From assembly GCF_030272615.1 (NCBI RefSeq), contig NC_081405.1:571203095-571267094 (forward strand): a stretch of DNA of 64,000 nucleotides. The letters run 5' to 3'. Position 1 is the first letter of the stretch; each line of letters opens with the position of its first letter. This DNA comes from Cryptomeria japonica. Taxonomy: Eukaryota; Streptophyta; Pinopsida; Cupressales; Cupressaceae. The translations under genes were made by a program, and so were the position numbers. The notes beneath the pieces were generated by a model, which had not been told where the DNA came from, searched no databases, and saw only the letters and a program-made list of their open reading frames with translations. This document shows positions 9,858-22,547 of the stretch, piece after piece.

Positions 9858-11434
9858 CTAAGCAAACATGCCCTAATCTCACTTTCAATCACACACTTGT
9901 GGAATACGAAAGAGCCTAGAGGTATCACACAATTGGCTACTTCTTTTTGTGGAAGAGAGAGCCACGGGCTACCTATTAGGATTTCTATTCCTTTGTTGCA
10001 AATGATAGATAGAATGATGCAAGTTCAACTATTAACCCTAAAGTGCAAGTATGAACTAGTAACTTTGAGCACAAGATTGTAGAATTGAGATTTAATGTTG
10101 AACAATTGTAAGGATAAGAGGAGAAATGTAAATGTGTACCTTGAATGGATTTGATTCAGCAAGATCTATCGCTAAAGCCGGAAGCCTGAAATACTGAAGC
10201 TGCTACCTCTGAAACTGCCAAAATTCACTGAAATAGATAGGGACCAGGGCGCCCAGCGCTCCTGTCCTGGCAAGACTAGGGCACCCCATGCCCCTGTCCT
10301 AGCTTTCTGGGTTGGAATTTGGTCTGAAGTTTGTCTCGGTCCGCTTTCGTCGGATCTTCAACTTGCGGCGTCCTTCGAATTCAAAAATCTGCACTTATAT
10401 CTGAAAAGGGTTGTAGGTGGCTATATAGGGGTTTGCCTTAGTCAAACCCCTGCTTTAGTGATTTCCACCTCCACGAATAGCCAAGATGTGTAGTAAAAGT
10501 TGTGTGTGCAGACCTTGTGTGTGTGCAAGATCCTAAAATGCAAGTAAGCAAACTAGAGCAACCTAGAAAGTAAACCCTAATTGCTTGTAAATGATAATGT
10601 AAATGCTCCAAATCAAGATGCAAAGTGATCTAAAGCATGAATACAAATGATATGATGAGGCTTATGCAAAGACATGAAAACAACATGAAATCATACCCAA
10701 CCCCAAGGGAGGGGTACAAGCCAATCTTCAGTCGGTGATCCCCTATTGCTCTTCAATGTCTTCAAAGCCCTAAATGGATGAATGAAATTGATGAATGCTT
10801 GATGGATGGATGTTGAATGTTGTTGAAGTCTTCAAAGATCTGCTCTTTCACTGCATAGAAGGCCCCCTGAAACCAAAATTTCGGATCCTTTCAAATGAAG
10901 AAAGAGAGCTCTTATATATGAAACCCTAGGTCTTAATTTCAACTTTTGGCCGACCTAGAGATTGAATCTCCTGCCAATTTCTTGGGGTTAGGCTTTATTT
11001 TATGATTCAATCGCGCTCCTAAAATTTCAGGAAAAATGTCCAGGACCGTGTGCATTCTGAGCACCATGGTCCTAACAACTTTTCACCAAATTTTTAGGGC
11101 CGTCGGATATGATGATTTTAGAGAGAATCCCAAAGTTACAGCTGATTTCAAGGTGTTTTGACCCCCGAAATCAAGCCCCCAAGTTCAAAATAGGACCTAA
11201 TTAGGGTTTTAGATTAAATGATGTATTGGAAGAATAAAATGAAAGGGGCACACTTTAATGAAAAGGGCCCAACTTTATGATATGGGAGATGATAAAATAG
11301 AACCTCAGACCTAATTAATTAATTAAGTGCTAAAGGGGAAATGCAATGCAAAATGCAAAATGCGCCAAGGTGGGTGCTAAACTAGGTGTGAAATTGTACC
11401 ACTTTAGCAAGTGCGTACAATTTACGATGCTACA
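9858..11434 (-). repeat. Reversed LTR plus leader of another family (TGTAGCATCGTAAATT)
   Basis: On the minus strand the LTR begins at 11434 and shares its first ~390 bp with the fragment at 5640-6067. A TATATAAGAGC box is on the minus strand near 10912-10925. The LTR probably ends near 10488. Downstream on that strand (10487-9858) is leader-like sequence with no ORF, which meets the reversed LTR at 9857. It contains the GC-rich stretch around 10245-10310 (GGGCGCCCAGCGCTCC type). Confidence 0.5.
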
Positions 11435-12815
11435 ATTATGTTGATAGGCTTAAATTAATTAAATATTAATTTTAGGTATCTACATTTTTCGCCTCCTTAA
11501 TATAGCATCGTGAAATTATGTTATATCAAAGAAGAATAAAACATTGTGGAAGAAAAGGATAAAGACTAGTAGCATGATGCCCCAGCCCTAAGATGAAGAA
11601 AAGGATAAGGATTAGTAGCATGATGCCCCAGTCATGAGATGAAGAAAAAATGATGAGGAAGGATGATGAGGAAGCAGTGGTATGCCCCCTCAAGAGGACA
11701 TGCGAGTTTAGAGAACACGGGTGTGCTCTCGAAAGGAATTAGAAGAATAAATGATGAAAGGATGAAGATAATGAAAGAGAGAACTAGGATGGGTTGGAGT
11801 GTTGTGAATAAAATAAGACAAAGAAATGATAAATGGATTGGATTTTTTGTTGAGAAAATATAGAGAGAAAACCTAGATTTAATTTTGCCATGGATAGTCT
11901 ACATCACTGATTATAAGAACCGGGATGATATGAAGATCTAAGGCATGGACTGATACTCAGTCAAATAGGAATGCCTTGCACACAATCATGCAAGTGTTGA
12001 TATACACTAATGTAGGGTTGTCAGTTCATACAAGGAAGACCTTTAAACACACCATGCCATGAAAACTATGCCCCATTATACACCAGCTAAGACATACCAA
12101 GATATAGGATGATCAAGGCAGTCCTGAACAAGTATAGTCTTGGGAAACAAGATGAAAACAAAGCAAAAAACTCAAGCATGCAAACAATATGCACATGACC
12201 AACTAACATCTCTTGATATAAACTCATAGTAGCAGGCCAATGCTCCCTCGAAGCCAACGACCCCATCTCCGCCTGAATCCAACAAACCAATTCATTATTT
12301 CCATGTCCTCAAGTCCTATTCTACCCTCCGGAACCAACCATACCCCCACCATATCCCAAAAATTCTAAACCTATGCCTAACCTCCCCCCTTCCAAGTGTA
12401 CGCATTGATTTTCCCAGCATTCACACCAAAACTATGGCTCTCGTGCCAATCTACAAGCGGTCGCACTAACAAAGAAACCTAACCCTCCCCAAATTTGCCT
12501 ATAGCCTCCATCAACGTGAGCACCGACGCACCAATGCAAGCGCCCATGTAAAACCTTTAGTGCCCATGTGGATGCGCGAGCATTCGTGTTGAAGCACGAG
12601 TACCTGCGCTAAATATTTCCCCTCCCCACAAAATCCTATTCTACCCACCTCCTCCCAGTGAGTGCCCGTGTTATTCGCCAGCACTCGCGCTAACCCCTTG
12701 GCGCATGTGTTGAAACAATGATCAACGCGTGCACCTCGCCAAGTCTATGCCCTAAATTAAGCCCTAATTCTACCCCTACCTTAAAAAATTCAAAAAGGGG
12801 GATGGTCCTACATAC
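11435..12815. other. Internal region of the 6640 element, no gene recognised
   Basis: The stretch 11500-11860 is purine-rich, with a repeated AAGGATAAGACTAGTAGCATGATGCCCCAG-like unit at 11556 and 11600 (described, not exact). From 12480 to 12760 the DNA has many CpG-containing GCGCGAGCA-like motifs spaced by tens of bases, like those in the leader at 8050-8260. On the minus strand this would be the intron of the antisense PMD gene, with the PMD exon 2 deleted. Short frames here resemble nothing I know. Confidence 0.5.
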
Positions 12816-12884
12816 CGGTGGTCCATAGCTAGTGGGTCTATCATACCGTCGGATCCTCTCGACGCAATGATCACGTGTTGCGAT
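12816..12884 (-). pseudogene. Relic antisense PMD first exon
   Basis: On the minus strand 23 codons end at a GTATGT donor (plus-strand ACATAC, 12810-12815). They read IATRDHCVERIRRYDRPTSY then GPP. This aligns with the exon at 1171-1236 (HRFDRVRRY-x-RPT) and with the 2-kb array exon (HRFERVRRF, ending AYGPS). The expected ATG is ATC and a stop lies just upstream, so it is probably dead. No PMD exon 2 is found downstream on that strand. It lies 355 bp from the 3' LTR, against 350 bp for the exon at 1171-1236. Confidence 0.6.
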
Positions 12885-13110
12885 CTATCTCTCCTTCTCT
12901 CCTTCTAGGCTCTGATTGGCTCCAAGGCTTGTGTGTAACAATGACTCCTCACTGGGCCCTTTGTGGCTTATATGGGCCCCCTCGAGGGCCCATTTCCTCC
13001 GTGGTCCCACATCTTCTACTTTCTCTTCTAGATTTTCTACATCTACTTCCTATTTCTCTTTCACTTATCTCCTCCACTCAATTTCTTTCTTCTTTATTTT
13101 GAGAATTTTG

Positions 13111-13238
13111 TCAATTTTCTTTCGACAAAATTCTTGAGGGGGCATACACCTCCCACGCTTTACGTTGGGGCATCTATTTCTTTTTCTTCTATCTTTTACC
13201 CACCACCAAATTTGTTGCTGTGTAAAAGAGGGGCAAAA
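13111..13238 (+). promoter_or_regulatory. Stem-loop, G-rich tracts and polypurine tract
   Basis: GAATTTTGTC and GACAAAATTC form a stem that ends just before TTGAGGGGGCAT (near 13133-13144). TTGGGGCAT follows at 13165-13173, and AAAAGAGGGGCAAAA (13224-13238) touches the LTR. The order matches 1441-1585. Confidence 0.7.
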
Positions 13239-14512
13239 TGTAGACACTTAAAAATAATTATTTTAATTATTTTAAAGGTTCTGACATACTTAATTTATTA
13301 ATTATGCCCATTTTTAATTCTCCTCAATATTAATTAATTATAATTAATATTGTCACTATTGTCTATTGATTGATTTATTTAATAAATCAATCCCCTTTTA
13401 TTCTTCTCAAAATCCTCAATATTAAATCTTCTCAAATTCCTCCTCTTAACTAATTAATTTCAATTGATTAGTTAAACTAAGTGATTTCTACAAATCACCT
13501 TTTCCTAATCCATCATTAACTTAATAAATTCTTCTAGAAACTCCCTAAGCTCACTTAGCATTATTCTTCTAATTTTTTATTCCCTCCACTCATTCTCTCT
13601 CCTAGTCAAATCCTCCTACAAATCTTATCTACCCTAATCCCACCTAATCTTCCCTCTAATCCCCCTCCTAAGGAGTTGCTAGTGGCTAATCATTATGATT
13701 AGCCACAAAGTCAACTCCTTGTCTCTTCCATCCAACCACTCTCCTTAAATACTCTTTTCCTAGATGAATGTGAGACTTTCAAAATCTCAGATTCCTCTAG
13801 GCATTTCATCTTCCAAGAAATTTTTAATTCCTCCTTATTCCTCCAATCCCCATGAACATTCCTTTTGAAGAATTTTTAATTCCTTTCCATCCCTCAAGAA
13901 AAATTCTATCCCTTTCTCTTCTCAAAGCACATTGGGAAGTCTTCCCAATGAACCTTGAGGAGTGTGGAGACAAGAAATGTCTTTAAGGCATATCTCTTGG
14001 TCTCCACACCTCCTCTTGGGCCTTGTGTGGGCTCACAAGGAATATTGACCCTCCATCCTGGGTCAATCCTATCCCTTCATTTATCCTCCTCTCTCCCTAT
14101 AAATTGAGGACTCCGTCCCCTCACATTTCATTTCCAATTTTAGCAAGTTCATGCTGCTAGTTTGTGCCTAGGAAACTATCTTTGCACCCTTATCATGCCA
14201 AAGTTACTCCTTATCCATACAACCATATTATCCATCTCATCTTTCAAATCGATCACATCCATTTGTGCACAATGTTGGAGAGCCAACCACATCAAGCAAT
14301 CTAGGAGCAAATCAACATCGCGTTGGAGGCATTTGTGCGCACTTCGACTTCATCCAAGCTTCATCCCAGAGAGAAGGTAAAGGTTGCAAGGTATAAGCAT
14401 TTGTCTTCATTTTTTTATGTGATTTGATTTATGCTTCATATTTTTATATGTTTTAGTGTTTTGTTTGTATGCTAACCATCCAAATTCACCTTCCTTCTTT
14501 TTCCCGTCTTCA
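13239..14512 (+). repeat. 3' LTR of the 6640 element
   Basis: This 1274-bp copy matches 6640-7924. The 25-nt palindrome is kept at 13682-13706 with only its central base changed. The 59-nt hairpin has lost several pairs (near 13760-13810). TATAAA is at 14098-14103. Confidence 0.85.
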
Positions 14513-15528
14513 CCCTTATTTACAAATTTTATATTGCTCAAACTAATTTTAATATAATAGTGAATTAGACCATGTTGGGGTCCATGGTACTAGGACCCCT
14601 TGACTTAAGTTGTACCTTAAACGTAACTATATTTTAATATTTAATCCACTTTATATTCCTTTAGTTTTATTTGAATGAGACCTTATGATTTAAACCTTTT
14701 CCTTTTAATTAATTTAAAGAAGAGGACTCTCTTAGAATATTACCTCTACTCTCAATTCTCTCAATATTAAGAAAATCATTCATTGTATAATTTAGTTAAA
14801 TATTGTAGGTTATAAGTGTATTCTTCTAGCATCCTAGATTGTCACAAAATCAATTGACACCTTAGGTTTGTGCCCCTGCTTTAACGTGTCCTATCCTCAT
14901 CACCTATTTAAGTATGATTTGTTCTCAATATTCAAGATATATGAGAACTCCAGTATATAATACACCCATAAATCCATGGTCATTTTGTTATTTAGTGGTG
15001 ATCGGTTGAACTAAGGATTTGAAATCAAATTTAAAATAATAATATTTCAAATGGAGATTTTATATATCTCTTTACTCACTGGAAAGTAATATTTGAAATT
15101 GAGAGCCATTATTCAATTTGTGAAAGAAGTGTCCTGATAAAATTCTCCTCTTTAGAATTGATAGATGAAATACTATCATGATGGCCTCCACAGAAGCTGA
15201 GCTAACATGATGTACAAGCAACCTAGAAGAAGTTAATTATGTGGCAAAGATAAAGGTGTTTGTGGCGATCTTTGTGTTTCAATTTAAATTTGAACTGCAG
15301 GTGGGGATTAAATAGATCAGGGCAATCAAATAGTGCATTAGTGGCTAAAAGAATCTCTCATCATAAAAGCTTGATGTGACTCTAAATTTAGTGCCAACAA
15401 CTAGCGATCATTAGATATTTTTCAGTTCTCAAGCTTTTTTTTGGAAAGGTGAAATTTGATTCAAAAATGGGAATCTTAAAATAAATAATCTCTTTGTTCT
15501 TGGTTTGCCAAGCATATTTTGGGTAGCA
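14513..15528. other. Spacer between two elements, no gene seen
   Basis: This is AT-rich DNA without a usable frame. It starts with the CCCTT target copy of the 6640 element and ends at the ACAAG target copy of the copia element. Confidence 0.6.
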
Positions 15529-15533
15529 ACAAG

Positions 15534-15984
15534 TGTAAGATTATGACAACAAGAAAAACATAAAAAAAACAAGATTGTGAAAACAATCTTTCTCTTGTTT
15601 TAGAAAAATATAGTTTTTTACTTTCAAAAGGAAATTTCCAATTTCTTCAAAGGAATAAGTCGGGTTTTATTCTATGTTGAGAGATTGTTTTTATCTTCAA
15701 GAGGTTATCAATATTTGTTTTCTTGAAGGAATTATTATTATGTTTTGTAAGAGAAATATTGCAGCATCTACGAAGCTTGTACATATGTAATCATTTTTCC
15801 CAAGCAATAAGATTACCATTACCAGCCCCGTGGATGCTTCCTTGGCATATTGTCAAGGTTTTACCATGTAAATCTATGCATTATCATTTGTTCTGTTATT
15901 CTTCTTTATTTTTCACTACTTCTTTGCATCTAATTTGTGTTGTAATTATATTATTTCTGGGTTAATGCTTCCGCATTCATAACA
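15534..15984 (+). repeat. 5' LTR of the copia element
   Basis: It matches 19988-20434 with scattered differences and is bounded by TG and CA. It is followed at 15987 by TAGTATTAGAGCA, a one-to-two-base variant of the initiator-Met primer site TGGTATCAGAGC. Confidence 0.93.
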
Positions 15985-16051
15985 AGTAGTATTAGAGCAA
16001 TTTGTTTTGCAGCGATTGTGTTTGAATTTGGTGTTGATTCTATAGCATCAA

Positions 16052-19000
16052 ATGGTGAAGGTTACAATTACAATATTCAAGGTGGACAAATTTAATGGAA
16101 AGAATAATTTTGAGCTTTGGAAACTTAAAATGTGTGATTTGTTAGTGCAACAAGGTTTTCACAAAGCCTTGGTAGGAAAATCAAAGAAACCTACATATAC
16201 GTCTGATGAGGACTGGGAATATCTGGATATGAGAGCTCTTAGCACAATTTGATTATGTTTTCCAGAAGAGGTTCTTTTCAATATTGTTGAAGAGGAAACA
16301 ACAATAGGATTATGGAGCAGAATGGAGAGTCTTTACATGACAAAATCCTTAACAAATCGGATCTACTTGAAGAGGCAATTGTATAGTCTACGAATGATGG
16401 AAGGTATAAAAATTGTTGATCATTGAAATGTTTTCAATACTCTAATTTGTCAATTAGGTAGTATGGATGCAAAAATAGAAGATGAAGACAAGGCAGTAAC
16501 ATTGTTGTGTTCTTTGCTTGAATCTTGGAGTCATTTAGTCACTTCTATTAGCTTTACCACAATTGACACCCTTGAATTTGATTATGTTGTGGGAGCTTTG
16601 TTGTCTAAAGAGGTGCGTAGGATGTCTAATACAAAAACTTCCACACTGGAAGAAATGGTGGCTAGAGGTCGATCCATAGAAAAGGGGGAAAATTTGAGAA
16701 GTACATCCAGATCCAAGTCAAGAGGCAAAAAGGGTAAGGAAAAATATTGGTATTGTGGTAAATCAAGGCATCTCAAGAAAGATTGTTGGAAGAGGAAATA
16801 GGATGATAATGGATCTTAAAGGGAAGAAAAATCTATTGAGACAGGTTCAGGTATGGTTCATGAAGTATTATCTTTTTGTAATATCTTACAACATCAAGAT
16901 GAATGGATATTAGATTCTAGTGCTTCTGATCACATGTGTCCACATAGGAAATGGTTTTCTACTTACCAATCTATTAGCGGTGGTGTTGTTCTTATGGGAA
17001 ATAATGCTTCTTGTAAGACTATTGGGATTGGTAGTAATAGAATTAAGATGTTTGATGGTGTTGTAAAGACATTAACAGAGGTAAGACATGTATCAGAGCT
17101 AAAAAATAATTTAATTTCCTTGGGTGTTTTAGATTCTCATGGTTATAAATTCGCTTTTCAAGGTGGAGTACTTAAAGTGTTAAAGGGTATTTTAGTGGTT
17201 ATGAAGACTACAAAATTTGGAAACCTTTATAGGATGGAAGGAAATACTAAGATAAATGAGGCAACTATGGTATCTAAGTAAGCAGATGAATCTACTCAAT
17301 TATGACATCAACGAATGGGTCATATGAGCGAGGAAGGTATAAAGGTACTAGTAAATTGTAAGTTACTTCCAAATTTAAAAACTTTGAATTTGAATTTTTA
17401 CAAGAATTGTGTCTTTGGAAAGCAATGTAGATAGAAGTTTAAATCAGGTAGTCACATAAGTAAAGGTGTTTTAGACTACATCCATTCAGATGTTTGGGGT
17501 CCATACCCTACTGTTTATTTTGGAGGAGCATCATATTTTGTAACATTTATAGATGACTACTCTAGGAGAGTGTGTGTCTATTTTCTTAGAAGTAAAGCTG
17601 ATGTGTTTAGTGTATTTAAGTAGTTTAGAGTTATGGTTGAAAAGAGTACTAGTAGATCAATCAAATGTTTAAGAACAGATAATGGAGGTGAGTTCACATC
17701 TTTGGATTTTGAAAATTATTGCAAGGAAGCTGGGATCATGAGGCATAAAACCACAATTTACACTCCTCAACAAAATAGTGTTGTCAAATGTATGAATATG
17801 ACTCTTCTAGAGAGAGCAAGGAGCATGCTCAGTAATGCCAAATTGAAGAAAGAGTTGTCAGAAAAAGCGGTTAATATAGCATGCTATCTGGTAAACCGAG
17901 CACCATCTGTTGCAATTGATTCTAAGATTCCTGAAGAGGTATGGACATGTCATTCTTGTGATTATTCAAATCTGAATTTTTTTGGTTGTGATGCTTATGC
18001 TCTTGTTTCTAAGGATCAATGTTCTAAATTAGACCCCAAATCTAACAAATACTCCTTTGTTGGTTATGGTGATGGAGTTAAGGGATATAGATTGTGGGTT
18101 TCTACTACCCATAAAATAATCATTAGCAGAGATGTAGTACTTGATGAATCTTATCTAACAAAATCAACTATTGTAGAAGTTGATTTGGAACAGGAACAAG
18201 TACCACATCATCAATAGGTTCAATTGGAAATTCAATCATCTATAAATAAGAAAGAACTAGAGAACTCTCTGAAGGTGAATGTGTAGATCTGGAAGACATA
18301 CAAGAAAGTGTGGAAATACCACAACCATCTCTAAGGAGATCTACATGAGTAAAAAATCCTCCTAAAAGGTATGATGATCTTGTTTAATCTGTTGCTTTGA
18401 TTTCTAATGATGGGGAACCAAGTTGTTATTAGGAAGAAATGAATGGCATTGAAAATGCTAAATGGAAAACAACAATTAAAGAAGAAATGGATGCCTTGGA
18501 GAAGAATAACATATGGGACTTAGTAGAACTTCGGAAGGGAAGGAAAGTTGGAGGTTGCAAGTGGGTCTATGAATTGAAGAAGGGTGTTGATGATAAAGCT
18601 ATAAGGTACAAGGCAAGGCTTGTAGCAAAAGGATATTCTCAAAAAGAAGGTCCTAACTTTCATGAGTTTTTTTCACTAGTTGTTAAGATTGTTTCTATTT
18701 GGGTTGTGTTAGCATTAATTGCATTACCTGATCTTGAGTTAGAGCAACTAGATGCTAAAACAATATATTTACATGGAGATTTGGATGAGGAGATATATAT
18801 GGAACAACCATAAGGGTTTGTTCAAGATCACATCAGGAAATTTATTTTCAAGTTCAAGAAGTCATTATATGGCCTAAGGCAATCACCCAGGCAATGGTAC
18901 AAGAAGTTTGATTCCTTCATGATGAGCCAAGACTTTCTAAGAAGTGGGTATGATCATTGTGTTTACTTTAAAAATTTGGAAAATGGTTTATTCATTATCT

Positions 19001-19939
19001 TAGTGTTATATGTTGATGATATGCTTGTAACAAGTAAAAGCATGGCTGAAATTAATAAGTTAAAGGCTTAGTTGGCTAGGAAATTAGATATGAAGGATCT
19101 AGGAGTAGCAAAAAAAAATTTGGGCATTGAGATTTACAAAGATAGGGAACATGGTAAGCTTTCGTTATCACAACAGAAGTATGTGGAGAATATCCTCATA
19201 AGGTTCGATACGCAAAAGGTGAAACTTGTAAATATCCCTTTAGCTTCCCAATTTAATATTTATTCAAGTTTATGTCCTAGTACTATAGAAGAAAAAGATG
19301 ACATGTACTGTATGTGATGGTATGTACAACATCGGATATTTCACATGCATTTGGTGTTATCAGTAGATGCATGGAAAATATAGGTAAAGAGCATTGGGCA
19401 ATAGTGAAATGGGTGCTTTGGTATCTTAGAGGCACAAGTAATTATTTTATCACCTATAATGGTTATAGTAGTTTAGTGTATGGTTATGTTGATTTTGATT
19501 TTGTAGGTGATTTGGACAACAGGAGATCTACATCAGGTTATGTCTTTACTCTTGCAGGTGAAGCAATTAGTTGGTGTCAAAGCTTCAAGAAACAGTTATT
19601 TTGTCCACAACTAAGGAAGAATATATGGCTATCTCACATGCATGTAAAGAGGCAATTTGGTTGAAGGGTTTTTTGGGTGAGTTTTAAAAAGTGCAGGACA
19701 ATGTTATTGTATTCAATGATAGTCATAGTGCTATCCACTTGGATAAAAATCTAGCTTATCATAGTATAACCAAGCATATTGAAATAAAGTACAATTTTGT
19801 AAGACAAGTTATTGATGGAGGTGGAGTAACCCTTGAAAAAGTTCATACACCTAAAAATTATGCAGATATGTTTACTAAACCAGTGCTGGTGGAGAAGTCG
19901 AAGTGGAGTGTGGCTTCTCTTGGTTTGCAAAAGGGGTGA
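16052..19939 (+). pseudogene. Copia gag-pol polyprotein pseudogene
   Basis: One frame runs from ATG 16052 to about 18217 with stops (for example near 16250, 16424, 16799, 17279, 17306, 17621). It then shifts before 18439, near 19317 and near 19670. Gag (16052-16801) has FNGKNNFELWK and a zinc knuckle whose first Cys is Tyr (YWYCGKSRHLKKDC). Protease has LDSSASDHM (about 16910). Integrase has HQRMGH (17310), HSDVWGP (17487), RTDNGGEF (17675) and VVKCMN, where the catalytic Glu is Lys. Reverse transcriptase (18439-19317) has WVYELKKG, LYGLRQSPRQWY and an intact YVDDML (19010). RNase H (19450-19939) has GDLDNRRSTSGYVF and KHIEIKYNFVRQ. Losses in nucleocapsid and integrase plus stops rule out activity. 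Confidence 0.93.
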
Positions 19940-19987
19940 TGCATGGGCTTGGGAAAGTATTAGGTAGATTTTTTTCAAGGTGGAGAT

Positions 19988-20434
19988 TGTAAGATTATGA
20001 CAACAAGAAAAACAGAAAAAAACTAGATTGTGAAAATAATCTTTCTCTTGTTTTAGAAAAAATATTTTTCTACTTTCAAAAGGAAATTTCAAATTTCTTC
20101 GAAGGAATAAATTGGTTTTTATTCTATGTTGAGATATTGTTGTTATCTTCAAGAGGTTATAAATCTTTGTTCTCTTTAATGCATTATTATTATGTTTTGT
20201 TAGAGAAATATTGCAGCAGCTCTGAAGCTTGCAGATGTAATCGTTTTTCATGAGCAATAAGATTACCAATACTTGCCTCGTGGATGTTTCCTTTGCATAT
20301 TGTCAAGGTTTTACCATGTAAATCTATGCATTCTCATTTGTTTTGTTATTCTTTTTTATTTTTCACTACTTCTTTGCATCTAATTTGTGTTGTAATTTTA
20401 TTGTTTCTGGGTTAATGCTTTTGCATTCATAACA
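19988..20434 (+). repeat. 3' LTR of the copia element
   Basis: It follows a purine-rich CAAGGTGGAGAT tract, begins TGTAAGATTATGAC and ends CATAACA just before the second ACAAG. Confidence 0.93.
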
Positions 20435-20448
20435 ACAAGTGTCCTTTC

Positions 20449-21356
20449 TATTGGCAATTGACACTATTGGTTGGTTTCACTATGTTATCATTGATGGCAA
20501 CATGATTTTGTGTTCCAGATTCATGTTTTGATTCTATAGTGTACCGGAAGGCACTTCACAAATTCTACACCAGCACTGGCACTGGCAGTTTAGAAGGATT
20601 TCTTTGGTCACCGACAATGCAGGTCGACATGGTTTAGTAAAGGTTATCGGTATTGGAAGCTAACACATCTTGGATCCGACACCAGCAAATTCATTTTAAT
20701 GTTTATGCATTTAAGTTATCTAGCCGACATGTAATTTGATATTGTATATATCTTTGTAAGCTGACATAAGGCATGGAAATTTGTATAGGGTATATAGGAT
20801 AGTTTGATAGATCATTTTGATATAGATAGATAGAGAGAATAGAATATATTAGAGAGATCATGTATGTAAGGAAATTATTGTAAGGGTTATTCCGATAAAG
20901 GGTTTAGGGTTTCAGACCGGAACATACGGAGCTTAAACTAGAACTGTATTCTGGCATAGAAGATGCTATCTTAGAAGCTCACACTTCTCTGGATTGTAGT
21001 CTAGAATTTTATGTACTTAGTGAGGCTCCTATTGTGTTTAAGGAGTGTGCTCTAGGTTGTAAGCCTTCCTGCAAGTGCAGTCCCCTCATATTTTGCAATA
21101 TCTCTTCATATGGCCAATGGATTGATATTGTGGGTCACAAATCCCACCATGGTTTTTCCTTTTTGAGGTTTTCCACATATAAATCTGTGTGTTATGATTC
21201 TCATTTATGTGATTGGCTTATTAGTTTCTTACTTCTTTTAATTCTATTTATACCGGTATACTGGTTGGTGTATGCATGTTTTAATAAGGCTAAAATTAAC
21301 TATTCCAGTATAACACTGATTCACCACCCCCCTCTCAGTGTTATTGGTTTCCAACA
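20449..21356 (+). repeat. 5' LTR of E1
   Basis: The outer end reads TATTGGCAATTG where the other LTRs of the family read TGTTGGCAATTG. The inner end is TTTCCAACA followed by the primer site. It matches 25745-26695 and the E2 LTRs, sharing the ATGGCAACATG, CCGACATG and TATATAGG blocks. Confidence 0.88.
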
Positions 21357-21358
21357 AT

Positions 21359-21371
21359 TGGTATCAGATCC
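21359..21371 (+). promoter_or_regulatory. E1 primer-binding site (initiator-Met type)
   Basis: TGGTATCAGATCC starts two bases after the LTR end. It differs by one base from TGGTATCAGAGCC in E2 (55242-55254), the usual plant initiator-Met tRNA site. Confidence 0.85.
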
Positions 21372-21424
21372 TTGTGCCTCGAAAGAAGTTTAATAGCTTG
21401 AGGAAGATTCTAAAACCAAAATTA

Positions 21425-22547
21425 ATGAATATGGCTTTGGAGAATTAACTTGAGATGGCACTTGAAGATTATGATGTTGAAAGGTTGAAGAACTTAAAGC
21501 TACAAGATGAATTGAATTTTGCTAAGGAATTCAATATTGTCCTACAAGAGAGGCTATCATCTATTCTATTCTAGGAGGAATGAACTTTTGCAAAATCAGG
21601 ATGATGAAGAGAAAGATGCACTTAAGGAACAATGTCAGAAATTGAGTCAAGAGAACATGGTTATGAAAAATGAAATGCAAGTTATAACTATGAGGATGTC
21701 TAAAGAGATTTAGGACAAAAAGAAAAAGGAAGAAAATCTTGTTGTAACCCTGAAGAACAAATTTGAATAAAGTGGTAGGTTGGTTCATGAAAATGATATG
21801 TTGAGAACTGATTTGGTACAATCCCAGAGCAATGAGCAAGAGCTTGAGAGACAAATCATAATACTAACAGAAGATTTAACTACTACAAGTGAGTATTAAG
21901 AAAAATTCAAGATCAGCTTGGCACAACTTGATGAGTTATTAAAGAGACAGAGGTAGGTTGGAGATTCCAGTGGACTTGGATTTGAGCAAGGATAGAGTTC
22001 TGGTACTGTTAATGAAGATCAAAACCATAAGGCACCAATAAGACAATTTAATGCTTATAAATTCAAAGGTAGATGTTTTGTTTGCAATAGATTTGGTCAC
22101 ATGGCTAGGCAATGTAGAAACAGAGAAAATCAAAACCCTGATTACGCTCCTGATAAATGTTTTAAATGCAATAAGTTTGGTCATAAGATAGAAGATTGTT
22201 GAATGAATGTAAAATTCTATGCATGTGGAAAATTTGGACATATGGCTAATCAGTGTAGGTCAAGCAACTTCACCAATTTTAGCAAAGCAATTCAAAAGAA
22301 CAATGTTACATGTTATGCATGTAATGAGATTGGACATACTGCTAAGTTCTATAGAAGTAGAAATCCACTGGTTAGTAATGGAGGATCAAATGAGAAAGGA
22401 AAAGAAAAGGTTAGTGAAATCTGACAAGATCATACTCAGAGATAGGATAAGAAGACTGAAGAACAAACATCAGATGGGAATGTCCTGGTTACTTATCTGA
22501 CAAAAGAGGTTGCTCCTGCACCAGCAGGAAGCTCATCTGATATCTAA
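21425..22547 (+). pseudogene. E1 ORF1: coiled coil plus four CCHC zinc knuckles (gag-like)
   Basis: The frame begins at ATG 21425, by alignment with E2 (ATG 55308), and ends after SSSDI at 22545-22547. The first two thirds are a charged, heptad-rich coiled coil (EEKDALKEQCQKLSQENMV region). Four knuckles follow: CFVCNRFGHMARQC (22073-22115), CFKCNKFGHKIEDC (22158-22199), FYACGKFGHMANQC (first Cys lost, 22215-22256) and CYACNEIGHTAKFY (last Cys lost, 22311-22352). Such knuckles bind RNA in retroelement Gag proteins; Ty1/copia Gag usually has one, so four in tandem is unusual. At least one early stop (21446) and frame changes make this copy defective. A packaging role is inference. Confidence 0.8.

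Larger units (their letters stand above)
6640..14512 (+). mobile_element. Large non-autonomous LTR element (LARD-like), 7.9 kb
   Basis: Two long direct repeats (6640-7924 and 13239-14512) both start TGTAGACACTT and end CTTCA. They flank 5.3 kb with no recognisable gag or pol. The 5-bp flanks are CTCTT (6635-6639) and CCCTT (14513-14517), 4 of 5 identical, as expected for an old target-site duplication. A polypurine tract precedes the right LTR and a possible primer site follows the left one. The interior holds inverted pieces of related elements (8304-11434) and a relic antisense PMD exon (12816-12884). It probably depended on enzymes from a Ty3/gypsy relative (inference). Confidence 0.8.
15534..20434 (+). 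mobile_element. Ty1/copia retrotransposon, complete structure, inactivated
   Basis: LTRs of 451 bp (15534-15984) and 447 bp (19988-20434) begin TGTAAGATTATGAC and end CATTCATAACA. The flanks carry a perfect 5-bp target-site duplication ACAAG (15529-15533, 20435-20439). Domain order gag, protease, integrase, reverse transcriptase, RNase H is diagnostic of Ty1/copia, and the sequence resembles the Tork/TNT1 group. Stops and frameshifts throughout pol make it non-functional. Confidence 0.95.

Noticed and set aside
19751-20269. A 172-codon minus-strand frame over the copia RNase H end and 3' LTR.
   Set aside because: It crosses from pol into the LTR on the wrong strand and matches nothing.
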